Shown here: one piece after another, positions 63,959 to 64,000 of the stretch
Layout of the letters: every line of letters starts with the position of its first letter
How positions within the stretch are numbered: the stretch's first letter is position 1
Assembly (NCBI RefSeq): GCF_030128875.1
Contig: NZ_CP124620.1
Location: 1,178,001-1,242,000, forward strand
Source of the DNA: Stenotrophomonas sp. BIO128-Bstrain
GTDB taxonomy: Bacteria > Pseudomonadota > Gammaproteobacteria > Xanthomonadales > Xanthomonadaceae
Reading direction: 5' to 3'
Length of the DNA: 64,000 nucleotides
The notes under the pieces: generated by a model
Told to the model about the DNA's origin: nothing
What the model saw: only the letters and a program-made list of their open reading frames with translations
Databases searched by the model: none
Position numbers and translations under genes: made by a program

Positions 63959-64000
63959 AATGGCCCTGGATTGCAATGCATTACATTGGACACAACCGGA

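Overview
The window looks like about 53 kb of chromosome from a Stenotrophomonas-like gamma-proteobacterium (Xanthomonadaceae), followed by one end of an integrated genomic island. The evidence is the high GC with strong G/C third-position bias, GTAG-headed REP sequences (the SMAG type known from Stenotrophomonas) with their RAYT transposase, a class III PhaE/PhaC pair, and many GGDEF, EAL and hybrid-kinase signalling proteins. The species cannot be fixed from this sequence alone. No rRNA, complete tRNA or CRISPR array was seen.

Layout. 1-4.1 kb: YceI protein (cut by the window edge), a TlpA-like redoxin, and three small membrane or hypothetical proteins. 4.3-9.7 kb: a stressosome-type operon (RsbR, RsbS, RsbT, an RsbX/SpoIIE-like phosphatase, a histidine kinase, a hybrid kinase/response regulator) in which rsbS has an in-frame amber codon. 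9.8-16.6 kb: a CHAD protein; a minus-strand operon of nitrilase-fold amidase, duplicated membrane protein and asparaginase; a UvrD-type helicase with a zinc finger. 16.7-23.3 kb: MFS exporter, GAF protein, DUF1653, an EAL phosphodiesterase, and a response regulator/kinase pair. 23.5-29.1 kb: an overlapping operon of triple-receiver hybrid kinase, CheR, CheB without receiver, and receiver-kinase. 29.1-30.4 kb: two paralogous exported cysteine-rich mini-proteins with a membrane-anchored redoxin. 30.5-34.4 kb: mntR, tadA, orn, EcsC protein, Old Yellow Enzyme. 34.4-35.4 kb: SMAG repeats, RAYT and a 16-bp tandem array derived from the REP stem. 35.4-41.7 kb: ppsA/ppsR, DUF1249, Nudix, methyltransferase, pssA with a DnaA-box cluster upstream. 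41.7-43.9 kb: phaE/phaC, with a histone-like tail on PhaE. 43.9-48.5 kb: small exported proteins, PspC coupled to an HEXXH membrane protein, and tex. 48.8-53.1 kb: a four-PAS diguanylate cyclase and a soluble two-PAS chemoreceptor.

The island starts at a tRNA-Leu-like 3' end at about 53.2 kb and runs beyond 64 kb. It has phage-satellite architecture: tyrosine integrase, AlpA-type regulator, CHC2 zinc-finger protein, TOPRIM/DUF3987 helicase-primase and small zinc-binding proteins, all on the minus strand with ATGA/GTGA overlaps. The cargo is a 1634-aa single-chain type ISP restriction-modification enzyme whose specificity part is much more AT-rich than the rest of the gene.

Taken together, the core part is dominated by environmental sensing: stressosome, several kinases, c-di-GMP synthesis and breakdown, and chemoreception. 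The island supplies replication and defence functions of its own.
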